DNA of 64,000 nucleotides from JAAYZQ01 sp034428935 (GTDB lineage Bacteria; Chloroflexota; Anaerolineae; JAAYZQ01): positions 1 through 64,000 of the forward strand of contig DAOUHB010000003.1 of NCBI GenBank assembly GCA_034428935.1, written 5' to 3'. The notes under the pieces are model-generated. The model saw nothing but the letters and a program-made list of their open reading frames with translations, did not search any database and was not told the origin of the DNA. A program made the position numbers and the translations under genes. Positions 40,028-48,620 of the stretch are shown here, piece after piece. Numbering within the stretch: the first letter of the stretch is position 1; every line of letters begins with the position of its first letter.

Positions 40028-40771
40028 ATGGTTGGCTTTCGAAAACTGACGCTCGTACAGGCCAAACTCTATCTCAGAGAGCCCATGTCCGCGTTTTTCA
40101 CACTGCTTTTTGGTCCATCCCTGCTACTGCTGCTTGGCTTTATCTTTGGGAACGAGCCCAGTCCGGCGACCGGCGGTCTGGGTTACCTGGATCAATCCGT
40201 ACCGGCCTATATGGCCATTATCATCGGCATTGTGGGGTTGACAGCCGTGCCTATCACCAGCGCAACCCGACGGGAGATGGGCGTGCTGCGCCGTTTCTCG
40301 GCCACCCCACTGCGTCCGCTTGCCTATTTTCTAACGGATGTGCTCGTGCCCTTTCTGATCACTCTGTTGGGCATCCTGCTTCTGGTACTGGTGGGTGCAG
40401 TTGTCTTTCGCGTTCGCTTTGAGGGCAACCTGCTCAGCCTGTTTGCGGGTATTGCCCTGGGCGCGTGTGCCTTTTTCGCCCTGGGCTATGCCCTGGTCGG
40501 GCTGGTTCCCAGCGCCCGTGCCGTAACGCTCATCGGCAATGTAGTCCTTTATCCGCTGATGATCTTTTCCGGGTCCGTCGTCCCATTGGAGGTCATGCCC
40601 GACGCGGTACAGTCCATCTCTCGCTTTCTGCCCCTCACCCACTTGGTGACTTTTCTGCGAGGCCTGTGGTCGGGAAACGGCTGGGGCGAGCACCTCGTCG
40701 AGGTGGCCGTCCTGGCCGGCATCGCCATCCTTGGGACGCTGATCATCGCCCGAACCTTCCGCTGGGAATAA
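40028..40771 (+). CDS. ABC-2-type exporter permease
   Basis: 247 residues with six hydrophobic segments, the ABC2_membrane layout. TSATRREMGVLRRFSATPLRP is the conserved coupling region after helix 2 (first 20 residues quoted), and LYPLMIFSGSVVPLEVMPD is the standard segment before the last helices. It forms the channel of the exporter with the upstream ATPase. Its stop is followed by a G/C-tract repeat and then the gatC promoter. Confidence 0.9.
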   Translation: MVGFRKLTLVQAKLYLREPMSAFFTLLFGPSLLLLLGFIFGNEPSPATGGLGYLDQSVPAYMAIIIGIVGLTAVPITSATRREMGVLRRFSATPLRPLAYFLTDVLVPFLITLLGILLLVLVGAVVFRVRFEGNLLSLFAGIALGACAFFALGYALVGLVPSARAVTLIGNVVLYPLMIFSGSVVPLEVMPDAVQSISRFLPLTHLVTFLRGLWSGNGWGEHLVEVAVLAGIAILGTLIIARTFRWE

Positions 40772-40823
40772 GGCCGTCGCTCTCCTCTCCCCCAGCCAAA
40801 GGACGGCAGGGAACCGAATAGAG

Positions 40824-40870
40824 CCTCTCCCCCCTCCCTCCCAGGGAAGGGGGGGCCGGGGGGGTTGGGT
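40824..40870. repeat. G/C-tract dispersed repeat, copy B (upstream of gatC promoter)
   Basis: CCTCTCCCCCCTCCCTCCCA, then GGGAAGGGGGGGCCGGGGGG. Same layout as copy A at 2150-2206, and again followed within ten bases by a TTGCC-type -35 box. 40772-40823 upstream is also C-rich and may be part of the same element. Confidence 0.55.
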
Positions 40871-40874
40871 CCAT

Positions 40875-40903
40875 TTGCCCGGCCGCGCAGAAGATGATAT
40901 AAT
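40875..40903 (+). promoter_or_regulatory. promoter of gatC-gatA
   Basis: TTGCCC (40875-40880), 17 bp, TATAAT (40898-40903); start near 40910, about 33 bases before gatC. Confidence 0.75.
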
Positions 40904-40942
40904 ACCCCCGCTTTCATTTCTGATCTCGTGTACGGTGAGCCC

Positions 40943-41239
40943 ATGAAGCTAAGCCTGGCCGAGGTAGAACACGTTGCCGATCTGGCCCGCCTGGCACTGA
41001 CCGCCGCGGAAAAGGATCGCTTCCGCGAACAACTTTCGTCCATCCTGGCCTATGCCGAGCGCCTCCAGGAGCCGGACACCACCGGCATTCCCCCGACTGC
41101 CGCGGTGTTGCCCCTGACTAACGTCCTGCGCGACGACGAGGTGCGGCCCAGCCTGCCCATTGAAGACGTCCTGGCCAACGCCCCAGAGGCCGAGGAGCGC
41201 TTTTTCCGCGTGCCTGTGGTGCTCGAGGACCAGGAATGA
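40943..41239 (+). CDS. gatC: aspartyl/glutamyl-tRNA amidotransferase subunit C
   Basis: 98 residues, normal length. LSLAEVEHVADLARLALTAA is the GatC N-terminal helix, and the C-terminal VRPSLPIEDVLANAPEAEER (first 20 residues) then FFRVPVVLE is the family's belt segment. It stabilises the GatA-GatB complex that converts Glu-tRNA-Gln or Asp-tRNA-Asn to the amide form. The GatA gene overlaps its stop by four bases. An upstream in-frame GTG at 40928 is possible but lacks a ribosome site. Confidence 0.95.
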   Translation: MKLSLAEVEHVADLARLALTAAEKDRFREQLSSILAYAERLQEPDTTGIPPTAAVLPLTNVLRDDEVRPSLPIEDVLANAPEAEERFFRVPVVLEDQE

Positions 41240-42738
41240 GCAATCTGCCAGCCCTGTCCATCGTCGAGGCCGCGGCGCTCTTGCGCCGCGGCGAGATCAC
41301 GTCCGTCGAGCTGGTGGAGGCCATCCTGGAGCGCATCTATGCGCTGGACAACGATGTGCGCGCCTACCTCACCCTGGCGCCCGATATGGCCCTCGAACAG
41401 GCCGCCGAAGCCGACCGGCGCCGCGCGGCCGAGGCCGACCCTCCAGCCTTGCTGGGCATCCCGCTGGCCATCAAGGATGTCATCTGCGTTGAGGGTTTGA
41501 CGACTACTTGTGGGTCCCGCATCCTGGAGGACTATGTCCCACCCTTCAGCGCGACCGTCGTCGAAAGGCTGCGGGAAGCGGGTGCCGTCATCCTGGGCAA
41601 GACCAACACCGACGAGTTTGCCATGGGCTCCTCCACGGAAAACTCGGCCTATTTCGCCACCCGCAACCCCTGGGACCTGGAGCGGGTGCCGGGTGGCTCC
41701 AGCGGCGGCAGTGCGGCTGCCGTGGCGGCGGGCATGGCCCCGGGTGCCCTGGGCTCCGACACGGGCGGCAGCGTGCGCCAGCCGGCCGCACTGTGCGGCG
41801 TCGTCGGCCTGAAGCCCACGTACGGCCGCGTCAGCCGCTGGGGATTGGTGGCCTTTGCGTCCTCTCTCGACCAGATTGGGCCCCTGACCCGCACCGTGGG
41901 CGACGCTGCCCTCCTCCTGAAGGCCATTGCCGGATATGACGACCGCGACTCGACCTCCGTCCAGGCCCCGGTGCCCGACTATACCGAGCTGGGCGACGGC
42001 CTGCGCGGGCTGCGCATCGGCGTGCCACGCGAATATTTCGTGGCGGGCATCGAGCCCCAGGTGGAGGCGGCCGTGCGAGTCGCCGTCGAGACGCTCGTGG
42101 ATCTGGGCGCGCGCGTGGTGGATGTTAGCCTGCCCAACACAGAGTACGCGCTGCCCGTCTATTACCTGGTGGCCCCTGCCGAGGCCTCGGCCAACCTGGC
42201 CCGCTACGACGGCATGCGCTTTGGACTGTCGCTGCGGGAAGAAGAGGAAGACGGCGCCACCGTGCCGGATCTGTGGGACACCTATTGCCGGACGCGCGGC
42301 CAGGGCTTTGGCCCCGAGGTCAAGCGACGCATTATGCTCGGCACCTATGCCCTCTCCGCCGGCTACTATGACGCCTACTACCTGCGCGCCAGCCAGGTGC
42401 GGACCCTCATCCGCCGCGATTTCGATCAGGCGCTGGAGAGTTGCGACGTCCTGGTGGCGCCCACCACGCCCCGCACCGCCTTCAAGCTGGGCGAAAAGGT
42501 GGACGATCCACTGCAAATGTACCTGGAGGACATCTATACCCTGGCCCTGTCACTGGCCGGCCTGCCCGGGCTGTCGCTGCCCTGCGGCTTTGACGCCGCC
42601 GGGCTGCCCATCGGCCTGCAGATCATGGGCCGGGCCTTTGACGAGGCCACTATCTTGAGCGTGGCCCACGCCTACGAACAGGCCAGTGACTGGCACACCA
42701 GGTGGCCGCCCCTTGCCCTCTCTGGCGAAGGAGGGTAG
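41236..42738 (+). CDS. gatA: aspartyl/glutamyl-tRNA amidotransferase subunit A
   Basis: 500 residues. Amidase-signature catalytic triad: K80 (AIKDV), cis-Ser S155 (PGGSSGGSAAAVAAG) and nucleophile S179 (GSDTGGSVRQPA). It releases ammonia from glutamine for transamidation of mischarged tRNA on GatB. Tight overlap (ATGA) with gatC shows co-translation. gatB is not in the window, which is common for scattered gat genes. Confidence 0.96.
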   Translation: MSNLPALSIVEAAALLRRGEITSVELVEAILERIYALDNDVRAYLTLAPDMALEQAAEADRRRAAEADPPALLGIPLAIKDVICVEGLTTTCGSRILEDYVPPFSATVVERLREAGAVILGKTNTDEFAMGSSTENSAYFATRNPWDLERVPGGSSGGSAAAVAAGMAPGALGSDTGGSVRQPAALCGVVGLKPTYGRVSRWGLVAFASSLDQIGPLTRTVGDAALLLKAIAGYDDRDSTSVQAPVPDYTELGDGLRGLRIGVPREYFVAGIEPQVEAAVRVAVETLVDLGARVVDVSLPNTEYALPVYYLVAPAEASANLARYDGMRFGLSLREEEEDGATVPDLWDTYCRTRGQGFGPEVKRRIMLGTYALSAGYYDAYYLRASQVRTLIRRDFDQALESCDVLVAPTTPRTAFKLGEKVDDPLQMYLEDIYTLALSLAGLPGLSLPCGFDAAGLPIGLQIMGRAFDEATILSVAHAYEQASDWHTRWPPLALSGEGG

Positions 42739-42801
42739 CCTGTCCGTTTCCTGGGTGCCGGTTGTGCACGAACTCACATCTCTCGGAGGGTTACGAACGC
42801 T

Positions 42802-43809
42802 ATGAAAGTTATCATCCCCCTGGCGGGATTCGGCAAGAGAATGAGACCTCACACCTGGTCCAAGCCCAAGCCCCTGGTAAATATCGCCGGCAAGCCGGTC
42901 CTGGGCCACGTCCTCGACAAGCTCGCGGATCTTGACGTCGAGGTGGACGAGCTGATCTTTATCGTCGGCTGGCTGGGAGAACAGATCGAGGAGTACTATA
43001 CCGCCGCCGGCTATCCCTATCCGGCCCGCTACGTGGAGCAGAGGGAGCTTCTGGGCCAGGCCCATGCCATCTGGCTGGCCCGCGAGGCGCTGGAAGGGCC
43101 GGCCCTCATTATCTTTGTGGACACCATCTTTGAGGCCGATCTGTGCGACCTGGAGACCTCGGGGCTCGATGGCGTCCTCTACGTGCGCGAAGTGGACGAT
43201 CCCCGGCGCTTTGGCGTTGCCATCCTCGACGACGAGGGCATGGTCACGCGACTGGTGGAAAAGCCGGCGGGCATGGACAACCGCCTGGCCGTCGTGGGCG
43301 TGTACTATGTCCACGATTCCGAACGGCTAATCCGCGCCATCGAGGAGCTGATGGAGCGCAACATCCAGACCAAGGGCGAGTATTACCTGGCCGATGCCTT
43401 CAGCCTGATGATCGAGGAGGGCGCTCGCTTTGGGGTGCGCGAGGTCTCGGTGTGGGAGGACACGGGCACCCCCCAGGCTGTGCTCCAGACCAACCGCTAT
43501 CTGCTGGAGCACGGCAGCGACAACGGCGGGAAGGTGGCCGCTTACAATTCGGTCATTATCCCGCCGGTGTACATCGCCGACTCGGCCCGCGTGGAGCATT
43601 CCATCGTCGGCCCGTACGTCACCGTGGCCGAGCATGCCGTGGTGAGGAACTCGATCGTGCGCGACTCGATCATCGGCGAGGCGGCCTATCTCGACTGCAC
43701 CATGCTGGAGGGCTCGCTCATCGGCCACGAAGCCGTGGTGCGCGAGCGCGCCCGGGTGCTCAACGTCGGCGACTCGTCCCAGGTGGACCTCTCGCCTTTT
43801 GACGACTGA
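42802..43809 (+). CDS. sugar-phosphate nucleotidyltransferase with beta-helix tail
   Basis: 335 residues. The N-terminal IIPLAGFGKRMRPHTWSKPK (G-x-G-x-R-x-x-P-x-T-x-x-x-P-K variant with AGFGKR) and KPVLGHVLDKL start a glucose-1-phosphate thymidylyl/uridylyltransferase-type domain; FVDTIFEAD, VEKPAGMDN and WEDTGTPQAVLQTN are later motifs. Residues about 245-320 are left-handed beta-helix hexapeptides (YIADSARVEHSIVGPYVTV). It makes an NDP-sugar, base and sugar unknown. SD GGAGGG is eleven bases before ATG. It lies in a plus-strand run with the DUF6504-like and aminotransferase genes. Confidence 0.85.
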   Translation: MKVIIPLAGFGKRMRPHTWSKPKPLVNIAGKPVLGHVLDKLADLDVEVDELIFIVGWLGEQIEEYYTAAGYPYPARYVEQRELLGQAHAIWLAREALEGPALIIFVDTIFEADLCDLETSGLDGVLYVREVDDPRRFGVAILDDEGMVTRLVEKPAGMDNRLAVVGVYYVHDSERLIRAIEELMERNIQTKGEYYLADAFSLMIEEGARFGVREVSVWEDTGTPQAVLQTNRYLLEHGSDNGGKVAAYNSVIIPPVYIADSARVEHSIVGPYVTVAEHAVVRNSIVRDSIIGEAAYLDCTMLEGSLIGHEAVVRERARVLNVGDSSQVDLSPFDD

Positions 43810-43813
43810 CGAG

Positions 43814-44038
43814 ATGCCCGGCAAGGTCGAATGTCACTCGGGGCATACCTATGCCCAGGAGCCGCGGGCCTTTGCCTGGGAGGGACAGATGCTCACGGTC
43901 GACGAGGTTCTTGACCGCTGGCGGCTGCCGGCGGGTCCAACGTTCCGGGTTCGGACCGCTGCCGGGCAGGTCTTCGACCTGCACTATGCGGAGGCCGAGG
44001 ACCAATGGTACATCCGTCCCCTTGGAGGGGAGTCGTGA
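43814..44038 (+). CDS. small DUF6504-like protein
   Basis: 74 residues from ATG 43814. The core FAWEGQMLTVDEVLDRWRLP then TFRVRTAAGQVFDLHYAEAE and WYIRP matches the short beta-barrel pattern of DUF6504 and related 'WR..RV.t.dG..y.L' proteins. No function is known. It starts four bases after the nucleotidyltransferase stop and ends 48 bases before the aminotransferase gene, so it is co-transcribed. Confidence 0.6.
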   Translation: MPGKVECHSGHTYAQEPRAFAWEGQMLTVDEVLDRWRLPAGPTFRVRTAAGQVFDLHYAEAEDQWYIRPLGGES

Positions 44039-44086
44039 TCCCATCGTCGCTGCTGGGAATAACCTGACAAAGGAGGTCTAAGGAGA

Positions 44087-45247
44087 ATGAGGAGCTTTGT
44101 TTCCAGGAAGGTCCAGGCGGTGCCCCCCTCTGGCATCCGTCGTTTCTTTGACATCGCGGCCACCATGGACGACGTTATCTCCCTGGGGATCGGCGAGCCG
44201 GACTTTGTCACACCCGAAGCGGTGCTTCGGGCGGGCGCCGACTCGCTGCTGGCCGGCGAGACACACTACACGTCCAACTCGGGCATCCGCGAGCTGCGCC
44301 TCGCCCTGGCCGAGCAACTGGCGCGGCTCTATGGCGTGGAGTACGATCCGGAGACCGAGCTGCTCATCACGGTCGGCGTCTCCGAAGCCCTGTACCTGGT
44401 CTTTGCCGCCACGCTGGACCAGGGTGACGAGGTCCTGGTGCCCGAGCCCTGCTTTGTGGCCTACAACCCGGAAGTGATCTTTGCCGGGGGAGTGCCCGTC
44501 AACATCTGCACCAGCGTGGAAAGCGACTTTCAGCTCCTTGCGGCGGACGTAGAGGCTGCCATCACGCCCAAGACCAAGGCCCTCCTCCTGGGCTACCCCA
44601 ACAACCCCACGGGCGCGGTGATGACCCGCCAGCGCCTGCTGGAGGTGGCGCAGGTGGCAGAAAAGCACGACCTGCTGGTCATCTCGGACGAGATCTATGA
44701 CCGGTTGGTATACGGCATCGAGCACACCTGCTTTCCCACCTTGCCCGGCATGCGCCAGCGCACGGTGCTCCTCGGCGGCTTTTCCAAGTCCTACGCCATG
44801 ACCGGCTGGCGAATCGGCTACGCGGCCGGCCCGGCCGAGATCCTGGGCGCCATGCGCAAGGTGCACCAGTACACCATCATGTCGGCGCCCACCGTGGCGC
44901 AGCACGCCGCGCTGGAAGCCCTGCTCCACGGCGAGGATGCGGTGGAAGAGATGCGCGCCGAGTACGACCGCCGCCGGCGGCTCATCGTCGACGGGTTGAA
45001 CGCCATCGGCCTGGACTGCTTTGAGCCGCGGGGCGCCTTCTATGCCTTCCCGTCCATCGCCGCCACCGGCATGAGCGACGAGGTCTTTTCGGAGCGCCTG
45101 ATCATGGAGGAGAAGGTGGCCTGCGTGCCCGGCAGTGCTTTCGGGGCTTGCGGCCAGGGACACGTGCGCTGCTCCTATGCCACTGCTTACGAAAAGATCG
45201 AAGAGGCGCTGGAGCGCATGGCGCGGTTTGCCCGGCGCCATGGCTAG
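44087..45247 (+). CDS. class I/II pyridoxal-phosphate aminotransferase
   Basis: 386 residues, fold-type I. SLGIGEPDFVTPEAV opens the chain. GYPNNPTGAVM contains the cofactor-pocket Asn, SDEIYDRLVY the Asp and Tyr, and SKSYAMTGWRIGY the Schiff-base lysine K234. An Arg in HVRCSYAT binds the substrate carboxylate. This is the aspartate/alanine/aromatic aminotransferase Igamma-type; the amino acid cannot be fixed. AAAGGAGGT and AAGGAG lie upstream. Confidence 0.92.
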   Translation: MRSFVSRKVQAVPPSGIRRFFDIAATMDDVISLGIGEPDFVTPEAVLRAGADSLLAGETHYTSNSGIRELRLALAEQLARLYGVEYDPETELLITVGVSEALYLVFAATLDQGDEVLVPEPCFVAYNPEVIFAGGVPVNICTSVESDFQLLAADVEAAITPKTKALLLGYPNNPTGAVMTRQRLLEVAQVAEKHDLLVISDEIYDRLVYGIEHTCFPTLPGMRQRTVLLGGFSKSYAMTGWRIGYAAGPAEILGAMRKVHQYTIMSAPTVAQHAALEALLHGEDAVEEMRAEYDRRRRLIVDGLNAIGLDCFEPRGAFYAFPSIAATGMSDEVFSERLIMEEKVACVPGSAFGACGQGHVRCSYATAYEKIEEALERMARFARRHG

Positions 45248-45311
45248 AGCGCGGAACCGGCTGCCCGGCGGATATCGCTCTACACAGCCTATCACGCAGG
45301 AGTGTGATTAG

Positions 45312-45977
45312 ATGACCGAAACTGGCCGCCCTGGCCGGGTATTTGAATCGACGCACCCGCTGGTGCGGCACAAGCTGAGCGTCCTCCGCCAGGCAGACAC
45401 GGGGGTGCGGCGCTTTCGGGAGCTGGCCTGGGAGCTGACGACGCTCCTGGCCTACGAGGCCCTGGCCGACCTGGCCGTCGTGGAAAAGACCATCGTGACG
45501 CCCCTGGCCGAGACCACGGGCTATGCACTGAAGGAGCGCGTAGCCCTGGTGCCGGTCCTGCGCGCCGGGCTGGGCATGGTCGACCCCATCTGGAACCTGC
45601 TGCCCGAGGCGCAGATCGGCCACATCGGTCTCTATCGCGACGAAGAAACGCTGGAGCCCATCGAGTACTATAGCAAGCTGCCTCCCGCCAGCCAGGTGGA
45701 CGTCTGCCTTGTGCTGGATCCCATGCTCGCCACCGGGGGCTCGGCCGTGGCCGCTTGCAACCTTCTAACCCGGTCGGGCATCCACCGGATCAAGTATCTG
45801 GGGCTCATCGCCGCCCCGGAGGGCATCGCCCGGCTGCACGCGGCCCATCCCGGCGTCGACATACACGTCGCCGGCGTCGATTGCTGCCTCAACGACAAGG
45901 GCTACATCGTCCCTGGCCTTGGAGATGCCGGAGACCGGCTCTTTGGCACCAAGGCCGACGACGCCCGCGTTCAATGA
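45312..45977 (+). CDS. upp: uracil phosphoribosyltransferase
   Basis: 221 residues, slightly longer than the usual 208-210 because of an N-terminal leader of about ten residues. VLRAGLGMVDP and LVLDPMLATGGSA (the PRPP-binding loop) and GYIVPGLGDAGDRLFGT (uracil-binding end) are complete. It makes UMP from uracil and PRPP in pyrimidine salvage. The dCMP deaminase gene follows 20 bases later, which makes a pyrimidine-salvage pair. Confidence 0.96.
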   Translation: MTETGRPGRVFESTHPLVRHKLSVLRQADTGVRRFRELAWELTTLLAYEALADLAVVEKTIVTPLAETTGYALKERVALVPVLRAGLGMVDPIWNLLPEAQIGHIGLYRDEETLEPIEYYSKLPPASQVDVCLVLDPMLATGGSAVAACNLLTRSGIHRIKYLGLIAAPEGIARLHAAHPGVDIHVAGVDCCLNDKGYIVPGLGDAGDRLFGTKADDARVQ

Positions 45978-45997
45978 AGGAAAGAGGATAGAAGCGG

Positions 45998-46444
45998 TTG
46001 AACAAAGAACTTCAGCGTCCCTCCTGGGACGACTATTTCATGCAGATCACGTTGCAGGTCGCCAGGAGGAGCACCTGCCCGCGGGCGGCCGTCGGTGCCG
46101 TCCTCGTCCGCGACAAGCGCATCCTGACCACGGGCTACAACGGCGCCCCGGCAGGGCTGCCCCACTGCACAGAGGCCGGCTGCCTGATGGTCAACGGCCA
46201 CTGTGTGCGCACGCTCCACGCCGAGCAGAACGCCATCATCCAGGGCGCCCTCCACGGCGTGGACGTCTCGGGCAGCACCCTGTACGTTACCCATCAGCCT
46301 TGCCTGGTGTGCGCCAAGATGATCATCAACGCCGGAATCGAGCGCGTGGTGTACGGCGGCGAATATCCGGACGAGATTGCGCGGGGATTCCTGGAGCAGG
46401 CCGGCATCAGCCTGGAGCACTATAACTCTGGCCTGACGCCATAG
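45998..46444 (+). CDS. dCMP deaminase family protein
   Basis: 148 residues from a TTG codon; no ATG or GTG is available in frame after the previous gene, and AGAGGA lies upstream. Zinc site H74-A-E76 (LHAEQNAII) and C102-x2-C105 (PCLVC). TGYNGAPAGLPHC and a second set of Cys/His (CTEAGC, HC) are typical of dCMP deaminase of the ComEB/Dcd type. It turns dCMP into dUMP for thymidylate synthesis. Terminates in a stem-loop shared with the opposing gene. Confidence 0.93.
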   Translation: MNKELQRPSWDDYFMQITLQVARRSTCPRAAVGAVLVRDKRILTTGYNGAPAGLPHCTEAGCLMVNGHCVRTLHAEQNAIIQGALHGVDVSGSTLYVTHQPCLVCAKMIINAGIERVVYGGEYPDEIARGFLEQAGISLEHYNSGLTP

Positions 46445-46450
46445 ACGATG

Positions 46451-46489
46451 AAAAAAGCGCCGCAGGAGCTACCGGCTCTTGCGGCGCTT
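46451..46489 (-). terminator. intrinsic terminator of site-2 protease gene (hairpin shared by dCMP deaminase gene)
   Basis: A 15-bp stem (46455-46469 with 46475-46489, one G-T pair) with a five-base loop. On the minus strand it is followed by a T-run (46456-46451 read as TTTTTT). It sits between convergent genes. Confidence 0.88.
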
Positions 46490-46500
46490 CGGGGGGGTGC

Positions 46501-47604
46501 TTACTTTTGCGCGAACTGCATCAGGCGTTCGCGCCCCACGAGCCCGATCATGCGGCTGCCGTCCGTCACGGGCAGCAGGCTCAGGCCGTCTTCCATCATC
46601 CGCTCCAGGACGTCGTAGGCTGACTCGCCGGCATTGGCCGGCTTGAGGTTGCTCAGGGGGGTCATGATCTGGCGGATGGGCGTCCCACCCCAGCGTTGCC
46701 GGGGCACCTGGCGGATCTGGCCTAGCGTGGCCACACCCTCGGTATCGTAGCCGTCGGTCACCAGGAAGCAGTTTTGCCCCTCAGGCACCACATAGTCGCG
46801 CACCACCCAATCCAGGCTCAGGTTGCTGTGCACCGGCTGGCAGAGGTTGCCGGCAAAGTCGCCCGCGGTAAAGCCCTCCAGGGCCTCGCGCACGCGCACC
46901 TGGCTGATTGCCTGGCCCGCGGCATTGCCCAGGAACCAGCCGATAAAGCCCAGCCACAGGCCGCTTGCCCAGTTGCCCAGGATAAACATCACCCCACCAC
47001 CCAGCATCATGAGCACGCTCATAAGCCGGCCGGCGTTGGCGGCCCAGCGCGTGGCGCGGTTCATGTTGCCCGTCAGACCCCAAACCAGCGAGCGAAAGAC
47101 GCGCCCGCCGTCGAGGGGAAATCCGGGGATCATGTTGAACACGGCAAGGGACAGGTTAATGGCCCCCAGGTAGAGCCCCAGGCCCGCCATGGGCGCCAGC
47201 TCCAACGCCTCTCCACCCAGCCAGACTGCGCCAAAGGCCAGGGCCAGGAGCAGACTGGAGATGGGCCCCGCAATGGCGATGAGAAACTCGGACAGAGGGC
47301 GGTCGGGCTCGCGGGAGATGTGGGCGACGCCGCCAAAAATGAACAGGGTGATGCTCTTGACCGGCACGCCCCATGCCAGGGCCACCGCGCTGTGTGCCAG
47401 CTCGTGGGCCAGAACGGACCCAAAGAACAACAGGCTGGTCACTACACCCAAGGTCGCATACGCGGCCGTCTCCCAGCCAGGGTAGCGCGCTGGAAAATAG
47501 CCCGTGGCCAGCGACAGGGTAACCAGGGCAAACACGATAAACCAGCTATAATTGACCCCAATGGGGATCCCCATGATCTTGCCAATTCGCAATGAGCTTT
47601 CCAA
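46501..47604 (-). CDS. site-2 protease (M50) with CBS domain pair
   Basis: 367 residues. HELAH at 67-71 is the zinc HExxH. NMIPGFPLDGGR is the third-ligand Asp motif. Four to six membrane helices cover 1-215. The C-terminal about 120 residues form two CBS repeats (IRQIMTPLSNLKPANAGESA, ending LLPVTDGSRMIGLVGRERLM). M50B proteases cut membrane-bound anti-sigma factors or other membrane proteins; the CBS pair may sense adenine nucleotides. The TTG at 47604 is listed as the start; a second TTG at codon 6 with GGAAAG upstream is equally possible. Confidence 0.9.
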   Translation of the reverse strand: MESSLRIGKIMGIPIGVNYSWFIVFALVTLSLATGYFPARYPGWETAAYATLGVVTSLLFFGSVLAHELAHSAVALAWGVPVKSITLFIFGGVAHISREPDRPLSEFLIAIAGPISSLLLALAFGAVWLGGEALELAPMAGLGLYLGAINLSLAVFNMIPGFPLDGGRVFRSLVWGLTGNMNRATRWAANAGRLMSVLMMLGGGVMFILGNWASGLWLGFIGWFLGNAAGQAISQVRVREALEGFTAGDFAGNLCQPVHSNLSLDWVVRDYVVPEGQNCFLVTDGYDTEGVATLGQIRQVPRQRWGGTPIRQIMTPLSNLKPANAGESAYDVLERMMEDGLSLLPVTDGSRMIGLVGRERLMQFAQK

Positions 47605-47897
47605 GGCTCACCATCCTCTCATTCTCATCATTCTCAATCGTCGGCCGGCGCGGTTCCGTGCCGGGTCCTGTAATTACCAAGAATTTTATCACAAATTCGT
47701 TAGAGGAGTATTATCGCCGCGTTAGAGTTTCGTTAAATGCTTGCAATTTCGCGTCGCTGTGGTATAATGACAATCCACTGGCGTAGCAATATCACCATGG
47801 CTGAAGCGGGTAACCATCGACGCGCAGGAAGGGGGTGGTCCGTCCGCAGAACGCGCGCTCTGAAGCTCGTTTCCACTTGACAGAAAGGAGAAAGCAT
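47605..47897. other. divergent intergenic region (site-2 protease / Yip1)
   Basis: 293 bases, locally AT-rich at 47675-47745. It contains the rightward promoter at 47741-47768 and a leader of about 120 bases for the Yip1 operon. A clear leftward promoter was not found. No gene is seen. Confidence 0.5.
47741..47768 (+). promoter_or_regulatory. promoter of Yip1 gene pair
   Basis: TTGCAA (47741-47746), 16 bp, TATAAT (47763-47768); start near 47775. Confidence 0.65.
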
Positions 47898-48620
47898 ATG
47901 GACAGTCTTGTGGGCTCCCTGCGGTTGGGGTGGCAGGCTCTCCTCCTGAGAGAAGAGGCGTACGATAGGATGCGCGCTGCCGCCAGCCCCGTCGTCAAGG
48001 GACTCGTCTTTATCCTCGTCCTCGGGCTTGCCATCGCCCTCCTCGGGTTCATCGGCAATGTCCTTGAATGGGCGACGACACCCGACTTGGTGGCCATCAA
48101 GGACACGGTCTTTGAGCACCTGACCCAGATGCCCTGGTGGGAGATGGCCGGGGGTGGCAGTCCCGAGTTCCGCCAGCAGTTTCAACGCTGGTACGACTGG
48201 AGCTGGAACCTGGGCCTGACCCTGGGTGGGCCCAACCTCGGCTACTCGGCGGCGAACATTGTCCTCATACCCCTGGGCCTCGTCGCGCGCTGGCTGATCT
48301 ATGGCCTGCTGGCTTATGTCTTTGCCCGCTGGTTGGGCGGCACCGCCGACCTGAGCGAGACGCTGGGCGTCCTGGCCCTGGCAGCCGCGCCCCAGGTCTT
48401 GCGCGCCCTGACCATTCTTCCCTACGTCGGCGTGGGCAGCCTGATCGCCATCTGGGGTATTCTGTGCGCCTACGTGGGCCTCAAGACGGCCCATAACCTG
48501 CCCTGGCACCGAGCAGTGTGGGCCACACTGCTGCCCTTCCTGCTGGCCCTGCTCGTCCTGCTTCTCGCCGCGTGCCTGGGCAGTGCCATATTCGCCATCG
48601 CGGTCAGAGGAGGTTCGTGA
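47898..48620 (+). CDS. Yip1-domain membrane protein 1
   Basis: 240 residues from ATG 47898, with AAAGGAG seven bases upstream. A cytosolic N-terminal helix (LGWQALLLREEAYDRMRAAA) precedes five hydrophobic segments in the Yip1/DUF1282 layout. LSETLGVLALAAAPQVLRAL is a typical conserved middle segment. Bacterial Yip1 proteins have no defined role. Its stop overlaps the start of the second Yip1 gene (TGATG), so the two are probably subunits of one membrane complex. Confidence 0.75.
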   Translation: MDSLVGSLRLGWQALLLREEAYDRMRAAASPVVKGLVFILVLGLAIALLGFIGNVLEWATTPDLVAIKDTVFEHLTQMPWWEMAGGGSPEFRQQFQRWYDWSWNLGLTLGGPNLGYSAANIVLIPLGLVARWLIYGLLAYVFARWLGGTADLSETLGVLALAAAPQVLRALTILPYVGVGSLIAIWGILCAYVGLKTAHNLPWHRAVWATLLPFLLALLVLLLAACLGSAIFAIAVRGGS

